Below are positions 8,837 through 16,601 of a stretch of 62,584 nucleotides of DNA, in pieces. Under the pieces are notes generated by a model. That model did no database searches and had not been told where the DNA came from. It worked only from the letters and a program-made list of their open reading frames with translations. The stretch is taken from contig JASLLL010000014.1 of assembly GCA_030747075.1 (NCBI GenBank), positions 1 to 62,584 of the forward strand. Reading direction: 5' to 3'. The position numbers were made by a program, and so were the translations under genes. The stretch comes from Gemmatimonadota bacterium (GTDB lineage: Bacteria; ARS69). Numbering within the stretch: the first letter of the stretch is position 1; every line of letters begins with the position of its first letter.

Positions 8837-10050
8837 GATCCAGCCCCTTCGCCTTCGGCGCCGGATCCCGATGCCGAGATCAGCCGCTCATAGACACGCG
8901 CCACGCGATCGCGGCTGTTGTCCCAGCAGCACACCTCGGACGCTCTCTTCCGAAGCGCGGCGCCGAGTTCCGGGAGCTCATCCGGACGCTTCATGGTCGA
9001 CAAGACCGCCTCCGCAAACGCCTCCGCCGACCGGTCCCGCGCGTACACCCCAAGATCCCCGAGAATCTCCCGGTTGGGTCCGCTCTCGAAGACAATCGTC
9101 CCCAGCCCGGCCGCCATGTAATAGAACAGCTTGATGTTCCCTTCCGTCTCGGAGACCTTCGGTGAAACTGCCAGGTCCGACAGTGCCAGATAGGCTCCGG
9201 TCCCCACATAGTCCACACGCCCCGTGAAGAGGACCCGCTCTCCGATCCCGCGTCGCGCCGCGTCCTCCCGAAGGGCTTCTTCGCCCGGGTATCCCATGAC
9301 CAGGAAGAACGCGTCCGGGCGGTCGCGCAGCACAATCTGCGCCGCGTCGAGAAGCGTGTCCACGCCCTGATGCTTCGTCAGGACGCCCATGAACACGATG
9401 ACCGTCGCATCCGCGGGAATCCCGGCCGCCTCGCGCGAGAGGCCGCCTTCGCCGTTGAAGAAGTGCGCCCCCACCGCATCCGGCACCACCGTGACCTGGT
9501 CACCATCCACACCGAAACGCCCGGTGGCGTCTTCCGCCATCGCGGCGGAACTGGCGAAGATCCCGTCGGGCATCCGGTCGATGCACCCCTCCGCCCACTC
9601 CAGGAATCGATACAGCGGACGGAAGCGGCCGCCAAACCCGTGATCGTCCAGTTCCAGCGTCAGACTCCCCTGAAAATCCGCAATGCAGGGAATCGAGAAC
9701 AGGCGACCGAGCACCGACCCGATCAACGCACCCTCGTGCAGATGCCCATGGATGATGTCGGGCTTCATCTCTCGAACCACCGAAATGCACCGGAAGAAGA
9801 GAAGCACATCCAGGTAGAGTTTCTGCCATGACGGCCCCGGACCGAGCTTTCGATACCACGGGACATTCAAGATCCGGTGCGTGGGGAAGTCGTCGATGTC
9901 CCGACCGTTGTGGTAGGTGCAGATCTCGATACGGTATCCGAGATCCCGCAGAAGCCGGGCCTCTTCGTAGATGCGCACATGGCATCCCCGGTCCGCGAAG
10001 AAGGGGGTCGGGGCGATCATGAGCACCGATCGACCGGAGGGCGGACTCAC
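8833..10050 (-). CDS. Glycosyltransferase family 4 (GT-B fold)
   Basis: 405 residues from a GTG at 10050 overlapping the glpD stop; the longer upstream frame lies inside glpD. The N-terminal acceptor domain begins MIAPTPFFADRGCHVRIYEE, the loop style of GT4 enzymes. The C-terminal donor domain has VTVVPDAVG, VIVFMGVLTKHQGVD and the ExE-type segment SETEGNIKLFYYMAAGLG. Such enzymes act at the cytoplasmic face, moving a sugar from an NDP-sugar to a lipid or glycan. The operon context suggests a cell-surface glycan or glycolipid. Confidence 0.88.
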   Translation of the reverse strand: MSPPSGRSVLMIAPTPFFADRGCHVRIYEEARLLRDLGYRIEICTYHNGRDIDDFPTHRILNVPWYRKLGPGPSWQKLYLDVLLFFRCISVVREMKPDIIHGHLHEGALIGSVLGRLFSIPCIADFQGSLTLELDDHGFGGRFRPLYRFLEWAEGCIDRMPDGIFASSAAMAEDATGRFGVDGDQVTVVPDAVGAHFFNGEGGLSREAAGIPADATVIVFMGVLTKHQGVDTLLDAAQIVLRDRPDAFFLVMGYPGEEALREDAARRGIGERVLFTGRVDYVGTGAYLALSDLAVSPKVSETEGNIKLFYYMAAGLGTIVFESGPNREILGDLGVYARDRSAEAFAEAVLSTMKRPDELPELGAALRKRASEVCCWDNSRDRVARVYERLISASGSGAEGEGAGS

Positions 10051-11726
10051 TCGAACATCCTCCCGAACATGGACTCCACCTGTGCCAGTTCGCTCTGCAC
10101 GCGCCGATCGTCCCAACCCGACTCCCGGGCGAGAAGAGCGGCACAGTCCTCCAGACATTCCCGTCCGGGGTGCCCGATCGTACCCAGTCCGGTTCTCCGG
10201 AACACCACATCCGCAAGCGTCCCGGCCATTTCCGCTCTCGCGGCGTGCACGACAGCGGCACGAAGGACTGGAAGCCCGGGAGCCACGGGTCGCCCCAGCG
10301 AGGGGTCCTCTTCCGCGAGGGCCAGGACACTCCCGTACCCGGAGCCGAAAGTATAAGCGAGTTCCCGCATCGCCGCTTCCCCGGAATCAGCGGTCGCCTC
10401 CCGGGCAGCGGCATCGGCGAAGGCGACCGGGTCTTTGATGTCGCCACCCGGAAGGCAGGTCGTGCGCGAAAGCGACGGCGAGTTCGACGGGGCGACTCCC
10501 TGCTTCGCAAGCAGCGCATCGACGGCCTTTTCCGCCAGGAGCCGCGCCGTCGTGAACTTCGCCCCGAGAACCGTCCACATTCCCCCCACACCATCGGTCG
10601 CCGCATGGTCCCAGATGCGGTACTCCCCGCTTCCCTGGTACAGCCCGGCCCGGGCGGTTCGATTCACCAGCGGATAGAGTCCCCCCCATGCAAAGCGGAC
10701 ATCCTCGGCGGACGGCGGGTCGTTCGGCCAGGCGGTCGCCAGATCGGCAAGGAAGGCGTCGATGTCGCGGGCACGCGGCGCCACTTCGTCGAGATCGCCG
10801 GTGAAGGGAACATCGGTGGTTCCCGCCAGCGTGCAACCCCGCCAGGGAATCAGAAAGACATGACGACCGCCGCGCCCCAGGACTGCCCCCTGCCGGGCGC
10901 GCGTGGCCAGCGCAATGGCCCGGCCCTGCGTGAGGGGCCGAAGGACCAGGTGAATCCCCCGGGAGTGCGCCATGCGGATGTGCCGTGAACCGTCACGAAG
11001 CAGGCCCGCCATCTTCATGGCCCACGGTCCGGTGGCATTCACGGTGGTCTTCGCACGGATCTCCTGTGTGTCTGCGCCCCCTTCGGCATCCTCGACCCGC
11101 ACTCCGATCACACGGCCTTCCCGGCGAAGGAAGGCGGTGACGCACGCATGGTTGGCAAGGTCTGCGCCGCGTTCCGCCGCCCCGGAGAGAAACGCAAGCG
11201 TCACTCGCTCCGAACTGTGCATCCCGTACTCGGGGTAAAGTGCGGAACCGGTGAGGCCGTCGTCCGGGATTCCCGGCTCCAGCTGAAGAGTCTCCGCCCG
11301 CGAGAGAATCCGGAAGCGGTCCACGCCCGCGTCCCCGTCGATGCGCCCGCCCGCGCCACGCGTGAGGATGTCGTAAGCGGCCATGCCCGATGCGAGAAGC
11401 GCCTTCCCCCGCCGAAACCCGCGATAGGCGGGAACGAGGAACGGCACCGGGCGGATGAGATGCGGCGCGATGCGCAGGAAGATGCGGCGCTCCGCGGCGG
11501 ACTCACGGACCTTGCCGGGCAGCCCTTGCTGCAAGTACCGGATGCCGCCGTGAATGAGCTTCGATGACGCGGCGGAAGTCGCCGCGCCGAAGTCCGACTT
11601 CTCCACCAGAGCGACCGACAGCCCGCGCAGAGTCGCCTCCCACGCCAGGCAGGCACCGGTAATCCCGCCCCCCACAATCAGGAGGTCGTACTCCTGATTG
11701 CTCATGCGGTGGAGACTGCGCTTCAT
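10047..11726 (-). CDS. glpD: FAD-dependent glycerol-3-phosphate dehydrogenase
   Basis: 559 residues. The dinucleotide motif is DLLIVGGGITGACLAWEA, followed by SKLIHGGIRYLQQG, the GlpD hallmark, and a C-terminal GlpD cap domain. The family oxidises glycerol-3-phosphate to DHAP and feeds electrons to quinone at the membrane. I chose the ATG at 11726 over the one seven codons later because GGGAGAG precedes only the first. It heads the seven-gene glycan/fkbH operon, overlapping the glycosyltransferase by 4 nt. That is unusual company for a catabolic gene and may mean local supply of three-carbon units for the FkbH step (inference). Confidence 0.9.
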   Translation of the reverse strand: MKRSLHRMSNQEYDLLIVGGGITGACLAWEATLRGLSVALVEKSDFGAATSAASSKLIHGGIRYLQQGLPGKVRESAAERRIFLRIAPHLIRPVPFLVPAYRGFRRGKALLASGMAAYDILTRGAGGRIDGDAGVDRFRILSRAETLQLEPGIPDDGLTGSALYPEYGMHSSERVTLAFLSGAAERGADLANHACVTAFLRREGRVIGVRVEDAEGGADTQEIRAKTTVNATGPWAMKMAGLLRDGSRHIRMAHSRGIHLVLRPLTQGRAIALATRARQGAVLGRGGRHVFLIPWRGCTLAGTTDVPFTGDLDEVAPRARDIDAFLADLATAWPNDPPSAEDVRFAWGGLYPLVNRTARAGLYQGSGEYRIWDHAATDGVGGMWTVLGAKFTTARLLAEKAVDALLAKQGVAPSNSPSLSRTTCLPGGDIKDPVAFADAAAREATADSGEAAMRELAYTFGSGYGSVLALAEEDPSLGRPVAPGLPVLRAAVVHAARAEMAGTLADVVFRRTGLGTIGHPGRECLEDCAALLARESGWDDRRVQSELAQVESMFGRMFE

Positions 11727-11875
11727 GGGCTCTCCCGAGGTGGTGAAACCGGGTCCGATCCGACGGATCCTCTGGAAGTTATCGGCATGAAAATGGACAG
11801 TCTATCCCTTTGCGTTGCCCGGCGATTGTGCGAAACTTCCCGCCGAGTGCCATCCCGCCCCTGTTCGGAGAAGTC

Positions 11876-12109
11876 ATGCCTTACGCAAAACACCCCTGGA
11901 TCGGCCTACTGGAAGAGGGAACGCACGCCTTCTGCGCCTGCGGAGAAACGGGGAAAGCACCCTTTTGCGACGGGAACCACGCGCGCACGGGCAAGGCTCA
12001 AGGCCCAGTGATCGCTTCGGCACCGGCGCGGGAGAATCACGCCGTCTGCATGTGCGGGGCAACGGCAAACTCACCGTGGTGCGACGGAGCCCACAAGAAC
12101 CTGCCCTGA
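11876..12109 (+). CDS. Double CDGSH-type iron-sulfur protein
   Basis: 77 residues from an ATG preceded by GGAGAAG. Two CDGSH motifs are complete: CACGETGKAPFCDGNH and CMCGATANSPWCDGAH. Each offers the three Cys and one His that hold a labile [2Fe-2S] cluster. Tandem bacterial members of the mitoNEET class fold as a small soluble protein with pseudo-twofold symmetry and probably handle redox or cluster transfer. No signal or membrane anchor is present. It is divergent from glpD and just upstream of an enoyl-CoA hydratase gene. Confidence 0.88.
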   Translation: MPYAKHPWIGLLEEGTHAFCACGETGKAPFCDGNHARTGKAQGPVIASAPARENHAVCMCGATANSPWCDGAHKNLP

Positions 12110-12197
12110 GGCGGGGCCGGGATCTTCGTCCACCGCTGACACGCTCCGACGGGCTGGACTGAGTGCCGGCCCGTCGGAACAGGGAGATCGGAAGACC

Positions 12198-12980
12198 ATG
12201 TCAGATCGCGTTGTGACCACGGAGCAGGACGGAGCCGTCGGAACGATCACGCTCAATCGCCCGAAGGCCAACAGCTACAACCTCGCCTTCATGGAGGATC
12301 TCAACACCTCGATCGATGAGATGATCTCCAACGACTCCGTGAAGACGGTCGTCATGAAGAGCGCGCTGGACGGTTTCTTTTCCGCCGGAGCGGACATCAA
12401 GGCGTTCCGCGCAAACACCACGGAAGAGAACATGAAGATGATTCGATTCGCCCACGCGACCCTTCGGAAGATGGGAGACTCCTCCAAGGTCTTCATCGCG
12501 GCCATCGGAGGGCACACACTGGGCGGCGGACTGGAGATCGCACTGGCCTGCGACCTTCGCACCGCGGGCGACGGCGCGTTCCGCATGGGGCTTCCCGAAG
12601 TCACGCTGGGGCTTCTTCCCGGCAACGGCGGAACGCAGCGTCTCCCCCGGCTCATCGGGCGGACCCGCGCGCTCTCGATGATGCTCACGGGAGAGACGGT
12701 CCCGCCTGCGCGTGCCCACGAACTGGGATTCGTCGACTGGATCTTCCCGCAGGATTCGTATCTGGCCGACACGCTCGTGATGGCGCGGAAGCTCGCGACG
12801 GGAGCCACGGTCGCCATGGCTTCGATCAAGCGCTGCATCTTCGACGGGATGGAAATGCCGCTCTCCGAGGCGCTGGACATGGAGCGCGAAGCCATCGGCC
12901 CGCTCTTCGACACGGACGACGCAAAGGAAGGCTTTGCCGCCTTCGCCGAGAAGCGGAAGGCGGTCTTCACGGGCCGGTAG
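12198..12980 (+). CDS. Enoyl-CoA hydratase/isomerase (crotonase family)
   Basis: 260 residues, the normal length. The oxyanion-hole segments are FFSAGADIKAF and GHTLGGGLEIALACD. The catalytic region is MGLPEVTLGLLPGNGGTQRLPRLIG, with the Glu of LPEV in the usual general-acid position. The family adds water to, or isomerises, acyl-CoA double bonds; the precise substrate is not readable. The ATG start has GGGAGA about 10 nt upstream. The gamma-carbonic-anhydrase-like gene follows 31 nt later. In PaaY-type pairs such LbH proteins act beside CoA metabolism, so a shared operon is plausible. Confidence 0.87.
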   Translation: MSDRVVTTEQDGAVGTITLNRPKANSYNLAFMEDLNTSIDEMISNDSVKTVVMKSALDGFFSAGADIKAFRANTTEENMKMIRFAHATLRKMGDSSKVFIAAIGGHTLGGGLEIALACDLRTAGDGAFRMGLPEVTLGLLPGNGGTQRLPRLIGRTRALSMMLTGETVPPARAHELGFVDWIFPQDSYLADTLVMARKLATGATVAMASIKRCIFDGMEMPLSEALDMEREAIGPLFDTDDAKEGFAAFAEKRKAVFTGR

Positions 12981-13011
12981 AGCCGTGACTGAACACGAGG
13001 CAGGAGCAATC

Positions 13012-13539
13012 ATGGCTCATATCGTGACCGTGCTGGGCAAGACGCCGAAGATCCACCCGTCCGCTTTCGTCGCCCCCAACGCGACGCTGATTGGAGATGT
13101 CGTGGTGGAAGCCGGGGCCAACATCTGGTTCGGCGTGGTTCTTCGAGCGGATCAAAACCGGATTCGCATCGGGGAACGCTCCAGCATCCAGGACAACACG
13201 GTGGTGCACTGCAATGAGCCAAACGGCACGATCATCGGCCGGGAGGTGACGATCGGGCACGCGGTCGTGATGGAGGGATGCGAGATCCGCGACAGGGCGC
13301 TCATCGGGATGAACGCCACCATCCTCGACGGCGCCCTCGTCGGAGAAGACGCACTGGTGGCCGCCGGTTCGGTCGTGAAGGAGAATGGCCGCGTCGATCC
13401 GGGGACATTCGTCGCCGGCGTTCCGGCGCGGCTACGCGGGGAACTCTCCGAAAAGGCCCGCGCGGAAGCCGCCAGCGCGACGGGACATTACCAGCGTCTG
13501 ATGGCACTTTACGCCGAATCCGGCGAGGATCACGGCTGA
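13012..13539 (+). CDS. Gamma-carbonic-anhydrase-like LbH protein (PaaY/YrdA family)
   Basis: 175 residues from the ATG at 13012, preceded by CAGGAGCAATC. Hexapeptide repeats run through most of the chain and the C-terminal helix carries GVPARLRGELSE. Two metal-ligand histidines are present (NTVVHCNE and TIGHAVV). The third canonical His, in GHxxxxHGC, is Glu here (GHAVVMEGC). Family members bind Zn or similar metals as trimers. Some are carbonic anhydrases and PaaY is a CoA-thioesterase. With the altered ligand I would not claim carbonic anhydrase activity. Confidence 0.82.
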   Translation: MAHIVTVLGKTPKIHPSAFVAPNATLIGDVVVEAGANIWFGVVLRADQNRIRIGERSSIQDNTVVHCNEPNGTIIGREVTIGHAVVMEGCEIRDRALIGMNATILDGALVGEDALVAAGSVVKENGRVDPGTFVAGVPARLRGELSEKARAEAASATGHYQRLMALYAESGEDHG

Positions 13540-13853
13540 CCCTGCCGCCTCAGCCGCGGAAGCGGCCTGGCCTTGCGCCGTTTCCCCAATCTTGCTGCCC
13601 ACTCCCTCTTTGAATCTCCCCTTTACAGATTCTGTCAGACTGTGGCACTTTGCGCGCTGGCGGGAGATTCCCGTAACCTCGGCGCGACCCGGAGCCCTGC
13701 GGATGAGCCTTTCCGCACCGGGAAGCACACCCGGAAGGGAAACACGGCCGGGGGGTGGATGTGGTGAGGGTCCTCCCGGACCATTCGGGAGGACGGGTGA
13801 GGGATCCCGGGCTGCTCGGGATCCGGCGATTCCCCTTGAGGAGGGTTTCTTGC
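13540..13853 (+). other. 314-nt intergenic/leader region upstream of a small outer-membrane protein gene
   Basis: No coding frame is convincing here. It holds a short palindrome ACAGATTCTGT at 13625-13635 and two tandem perfect hairpins at 13770-13824 (listed separately). The strong ribosome-binding site GAGGAGG lies near 13838-13844, ten nt before the ATG. No convincing -35/-10 pair was found, so the transcription start is unknown. Confidence 0.6.
13770..13824 (+). other. Tandem stem-loops in the 5' leader
   Basis: Two perfect hairpins with 7-nt loops sit 7 nt apart. The first is GTCCTCCCG / CGGGAGGAC (13770-13794) and the second is GGATCCCG / CGGGATCC (13802-13824, with G at 13801 in the spacer). 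Neither is followed by a T-tract, so they are not intrinsic terminators. The second ends 13 nt before the ribosome-binding site of the gene at 13854. Confidence 0.75.
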
Positions 13854-14351
13854 ATGCGTAAGTCCATTCTCGTGATTGCGGCTGTGATGCTGATGGCCTG
13901 TCCGGTGTTCGCCGAGGGCTGGGGTCTGGGTTACATGACGGACACGGCTCCGATCGGTCTCTTCTACGATATGAGCGAGACCATGACCCTGAACGCCAAT
14001 GTTGGCTACAACAGCTGGGACACCGAGACGGTGGGCGAGCTCGAGACCGAGACCGCCATCGACGCCCGACTGCTCTTTGAGCTCGTGAGCGGTGATCGCT
14101 CCGGACTGCATGTGGCGCCGGGCTTCACCTGGACGAACGGCTCCTATGTGGAGACGGACGACGGCCAGACCAACTTCGACATTCAGCTCTGGCTGATGGC
14201 GAACTGGGATGCCACGGACAATGTCACGCTCTGGTTCGGCCACGGCCTCAACATCATGAATGACAGCCCCGTCGTGGGTGAGAGCACCACCAACTACGGC
14301 ACGGTCGGTGCGAACAGCTCCAACCTGGGCTTCACCTTCTGGTGGAACTAG
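13854..14351 (+). CDS. Small secreted outer-membrane beta-barrel-like protein
   Basis: 165 residues from the ATG at 13854 behind GAGGAGGGTTTCTT. A clean signal peptide (MRKSILVIAAVMLMACPVFA) is followed by alternating polar/aromatic strands (LTLNANVGYNSW-like, DIQLWLMANWD, VTLWFGHGLNI). The chain ends in FTFWWN, close to the C-terminal aromatic signature of barrel proteins. I do not recognise the family. The structured leader and strong terminator suggest an abundant, separately regulated single-gene transcript. Confidence 0.72.
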   Translation: MRKSILVIAAVMLMACPVFAEGWGLGYMTDTAPIGLFYDMSETMTLNANVGYNSWDTETVGELETETAIDARLLFELVSGDRSGLHVAPGFTWTNGSYVETDDGQTNFDIQLWLMANWDATDNVTLWFGHGLNIMNDSPVVGESTTNYGTVGANSSNLGFTFWWN

Positions 14352-14385
14352 GAGCGCGTGACCCTTCGGGGTCGTGAAGAGTGCG

Positions 14386-14418
14386 AACCCCCCGCCGGCT
14401 TGCCGACGGGGGGTTTTT
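14386..14418 (+). terminator. Rho-independent terminator
   Basis: A 9-bp stem AACCCCCCG / CGGGGGGTT with an inner CGGC/GCCG extension is followed by TTTTT. It lies 34 nt after the stop of the small outer-membrane protein gene. Confidence 0.93.
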
Positions 14419-14442
14419 CGCAGGTGAAGGAGTGAGTGGCTG

Positions 14443-15564
14443 TCAGTAGACAAACCCCGCACCGATCCGCAGCGGGCCGGACTCTTCCCCGCCGCCTCCC
14501 GTCCGCACCGTCCAGTCCAGTTTCAGGACCACCGACGGATCCGGCAAGAGATCCACGCCGAAGGTCAGCGCGTCCCGCGCGAGGTCCGCATCGGCAGCGA
14601 ACCCGGGGGGAACCTCGTGGTGGAGGTCCATCGTCTCCCAGCGCCCCCACAAGTATGCGGTCCAGCCTTCCGGACACGCAGGCGGGTTCACCAGCTCACG
14701 GCCGAGTTCCGCATACCCGCCCCACTGCGCTTCCGGCACGGTTTCGCCCTTCTCGACACTGACCGCGTCAGCATCCCCGATGGAGACGCCCACCGCGAGA
14801 AGGCGCCCCGTCCACGACCCACGGCGAAGCTCCATATGTCCCTCCGAAACGACGGTCGCGACGGCAACCTCGCGACCGTCGAACTCCCGCCCCTGCCCGG
14901 CGTGCCCGGCGTGGATCGACCCGCCCCATCGCAAGCCGCCGCTCCGGTGGTCGAACGACGCGACGACCGCCGCGTTCCGGGCACGCGCGTGGTTCCCCTT
15001 CTGGCGACCCCCGCGAATCCCGCCCTTGCCGTAGCCCTGGGCATCCGGTGCGGTGACCACCATCAGGTCCCACGACACGCCCGCCAGGCCGCCCCCGCGC
15101 AGGCCCGCGCCCAGCTCGCGCCAGGTTGTCGGGATGAGCGAGCGCTCCACTGCCGGACGGCGGTTCCCACGGCGGAAGGGCGGTTCGTGAACGCGGTTCA
15201 CAAAGCCCATCGGGATCGGGACGAGCCCCAGGCGAAGCGTGGCCGCCTCGGATGCCTGAACATCCAGATAGGCAAACTCCAGTGCGACCGACCCCGACTT
15301 TCCCGCCGGGTTGGACGAGGTGGTCCCGTGCTCGAACTCCACCTCGGCCATGAGATCCACACCGCCTGAGTAATGCCGCTCGGCCAGCAGCACGAATCGA
15401 TGGAAGTCCGCTGACGCCTCTCCCCCGTCCGCGGTGGTCGGGACGTCCAGGCGGAACTCGCCATAGCCCCCGAAGGACGGGGAGTCGGCCTCTCCGGCCT
15501 CGGCCGAAGCGGTCACGGCCACGGCCACGATTCCTCCCACAATCAGAACTCTCATTACTCTCAT
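14443..15564 (-). CDS. Outer-membrane porin-like protein (OprP/OprO-style)
   Basis: 373 residues from the ATG at 15564, preceded by AGGAG with a 7-nt gap; another ATG lies three codons in. The signal peptide is MRVLIVGGIVAVAVTASAEA. The mature part reads as amphipathic strands, with FGGYGEFRLDV at the start and PLRIGAGFVY, a C-terminal aromatic, at the end. There are strand pairs typical of phosphate-selective-porin-like barrels (LRLGLVPIPMGFVNRVHEPPF). The solute is unknown. It is divergent from the FMN-binding gene across a symmetric operator-like region, so the two are likely co-regulated. Confidence 0.75.
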   Translation of the reverse strand: MRVMRVLIVGGIVAVAVTASAEAGEADSPSFGGYGEFRLDVPTTADGGEASADFHRFVLLAERHYSGGVDLMAEVEFEHGTTSSNPAGKSGSVALEFAYLDVQASEAATLRLGLVPIPMGFVNRVHEPPFRRGNRRPAVERSLIPTTWRELGAGLRGGGLAGVSWDLMVVTAPDAQGYGKGGIRGGRQKGNHARARNAAVVASFDHRSGGLRWGGSIHAGHAGQGREFDGREVAVATVVSEGHMELRRGSWTGRLLAVGVSIGDADAVSVEKGETVPEAQWGGYAELGRELVNPPACPEGWTAYLWGRWETMDLHHEVPPGFAADADLARDALTFGVDLLPDPSVVLKLDWTVRTGGGGEESGPLRIGAGFVY

Positions 15565-15628
15565 TTCCGTTCTCCTGTGACCGGGATGGGTTGCGCTCTC
15601 GCCCGGGGCCACTGCCGAGCGAAGGCGC

Positions 15629-15657
15629 AACCTAGCGGGGCGAGGGGGGAGTGTCAA
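15629..15657 (-). promoter_or_regulatory. Promoter for the porin gene
   Basis: On the minus strand, a perfect -35 TTGACA (15652-15657), a 17-nt spacer, and the -10 TAGGTT (15629-15634). It lies 65 nt upstream of the porin start. Confidence 0.6.
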
Positions 15658-15687
15658 GTGCCCTCAACTTTGTGATCCGCACTTGAC
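15653..15687. promoter_or_regulatory. Operator-like inverted repeat overlapping both -35 boxes
   Basis: GTCAAGTGC, 17 nt, GCACTTGAC: a perfect 9-bp inverted repeat. The left arm contains most of the minus-strand -35 and the right arm most of the plus-strand -35, so a dimeric regulator bound here would cover both promoters. Arm symmetry may partly follow from the two outward-facing TTGAC boxes, but the shared GTGC extension does not. Confidence 0.6.
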
Positions 15688-15711
15688 CCCGGCATGGCTC
15701 CCCCGTATTGT
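15683..15711 (+). promoter_or_regulatory. Promoter for the FMN-binding/membrane protein pair
   Basis: -35 TTGACC (15683-15688), a 17-nt spacer, -10 TATTGT (15706-15711). The expected transcription start is near 15718. Confidence 0.65.
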
Positions 15712-16022
15712 GTCGGTTGTGTTGCAGAGATTGTTGTTGGGAACCAAGGGCCGGGTGTTCTGGCCTCGAAGAGAGCCATCGGGGCGCACGACGGCCCATT
15801 CAGGGGTGTATTTCATTGCAGGTCAACAGCGTGGACTCTATGGAACGCGGGCGCCCGGCTCTCAGTCGAGCCAGAGGCCGCCTGGTCAATCCCCCCCGCG
15901 GAGAGGACGGGCCGGCGGAATACGGCGGGTTGGGTATTCAATCTGCCGACAAACCGTCCGATTCGGCTGTTTCCCGCCTGATTCGCTTGCGCGACCAACC
16001 GTGGGCCCGAGCGCCTGAGACC

Positions 16023-16592
16023 GTGGCAGAGACGGAACTTAGCGCGACGGAGACGCCTGGAGGGAAGCGCAGGGCAAAACAACAATCCTCGCAACACAAC
16101 TCTCGTATTCCGCTTCTGGCGGTTCTCCTGACCGCTTTCGTCGCGTCCGTGGCCTCCTCCCGCGTCCTGGTGACCGCTGACGAGGCACTCCAAACCGCCT
16201 TTCCAGGGGGCGTCATGGGGCAGAGTCCCCATCCCCGGATCCCCACGCTGCGGGAGGCGCGTTCGGCGGACGGCCGCCTGCTCGGCTGGGCCTGGTTCGA
16301 TACGCGTCGCGTGCGGAACCAGCCCCAGACGATCCTCGTGACCGCTTCGCCGGATGGCGCCCTTCTGGATCTGCGGCTGGTCGCGTTCCATGAACCGTGG
16401 GAGTACCGCCCGCCCGCCGCGTGGCTCCGCCGTCTGTCTGCGCACCGGTTCGAGGAGGAGTTGCCGCCGCCGGATCGCATCGACACGCTCACCGGCGCCA
16501 CATACACCGCCCGCGCTGCCGTCGCGACCGTCCGGCGCGCGCGGGAAGTTGCCTCGTCCCTCGCGCGCCCCACCGGCGCCGACCTTCCCTAG
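16023..16592 (+). CDS. FMN-binding domain protein (RnfG/NosR-type), membrane-anchored
   Basis: 189 residues from a GTG at 16023. An ATG at 15840 in the same frame would add 61 residues; I prefer the shorter form because it puts the single hydrophobic segment (LLAVLLTAFVASVASS) near the N-terminus, but this is not settled. The C-terminal domain ends with DTLTGATYTARAAV. TGAT is the motif in which Thr carries covalent FMN in Rnf/Nqr/NosR proteins. It is probably periplasmic and redox-active. The next gene, 9 nt on, is a four-helix membrane protein that may be its partner. Confidence 0.75.
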   Translation: MAETELSATETPGGKRRAKQQSSQHNSRIPLLAVLLTAFVASVASSRVLVTADEALQTAFPGGVMGQSPHPRIPTLREARSADGRLLGWAWFDTRRVRNQPQTILVTASPDGALLDLRLVAFHEPWEYRPPAAWLRRLSAHRFEEELPPPDRIDTLTGATYTARAAVATVRRAREVASSLARPTGADLP

Positions 16593-16601
16593 GGGGTCTT
16601 C

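Larger units (their letters stand above)
15565..16022. other. Divergent regulatory region and leader of the FMN-binding gene
   Basis: The region carries two back-to-back sigma70-type promoters (15629-15657 minus, 15683-15711 plus) and the inverted repeat that spans their -35 boxes. From about 15718 to 16022 the plus strand is in an open frame with the FMN-binding protein. Codon use there is less biased than in the genes around it, so it may be leader and not coding. Confidence 0.6.

Noticed and set aside
11755-11772. Short GATCC-GAC-GGATC hairpin between glpD and the CDGSH gene
   Set aside because: Only 5 bp, no T-tract and no clear promoter relation; likely chance.
13652-13670. TGGCAC followed by TTTGC, looking like a sigma54 promoter
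   Set aside because: The distance between the two halves does not fit the fixed TGGCAC-N5-TTGC spacing.
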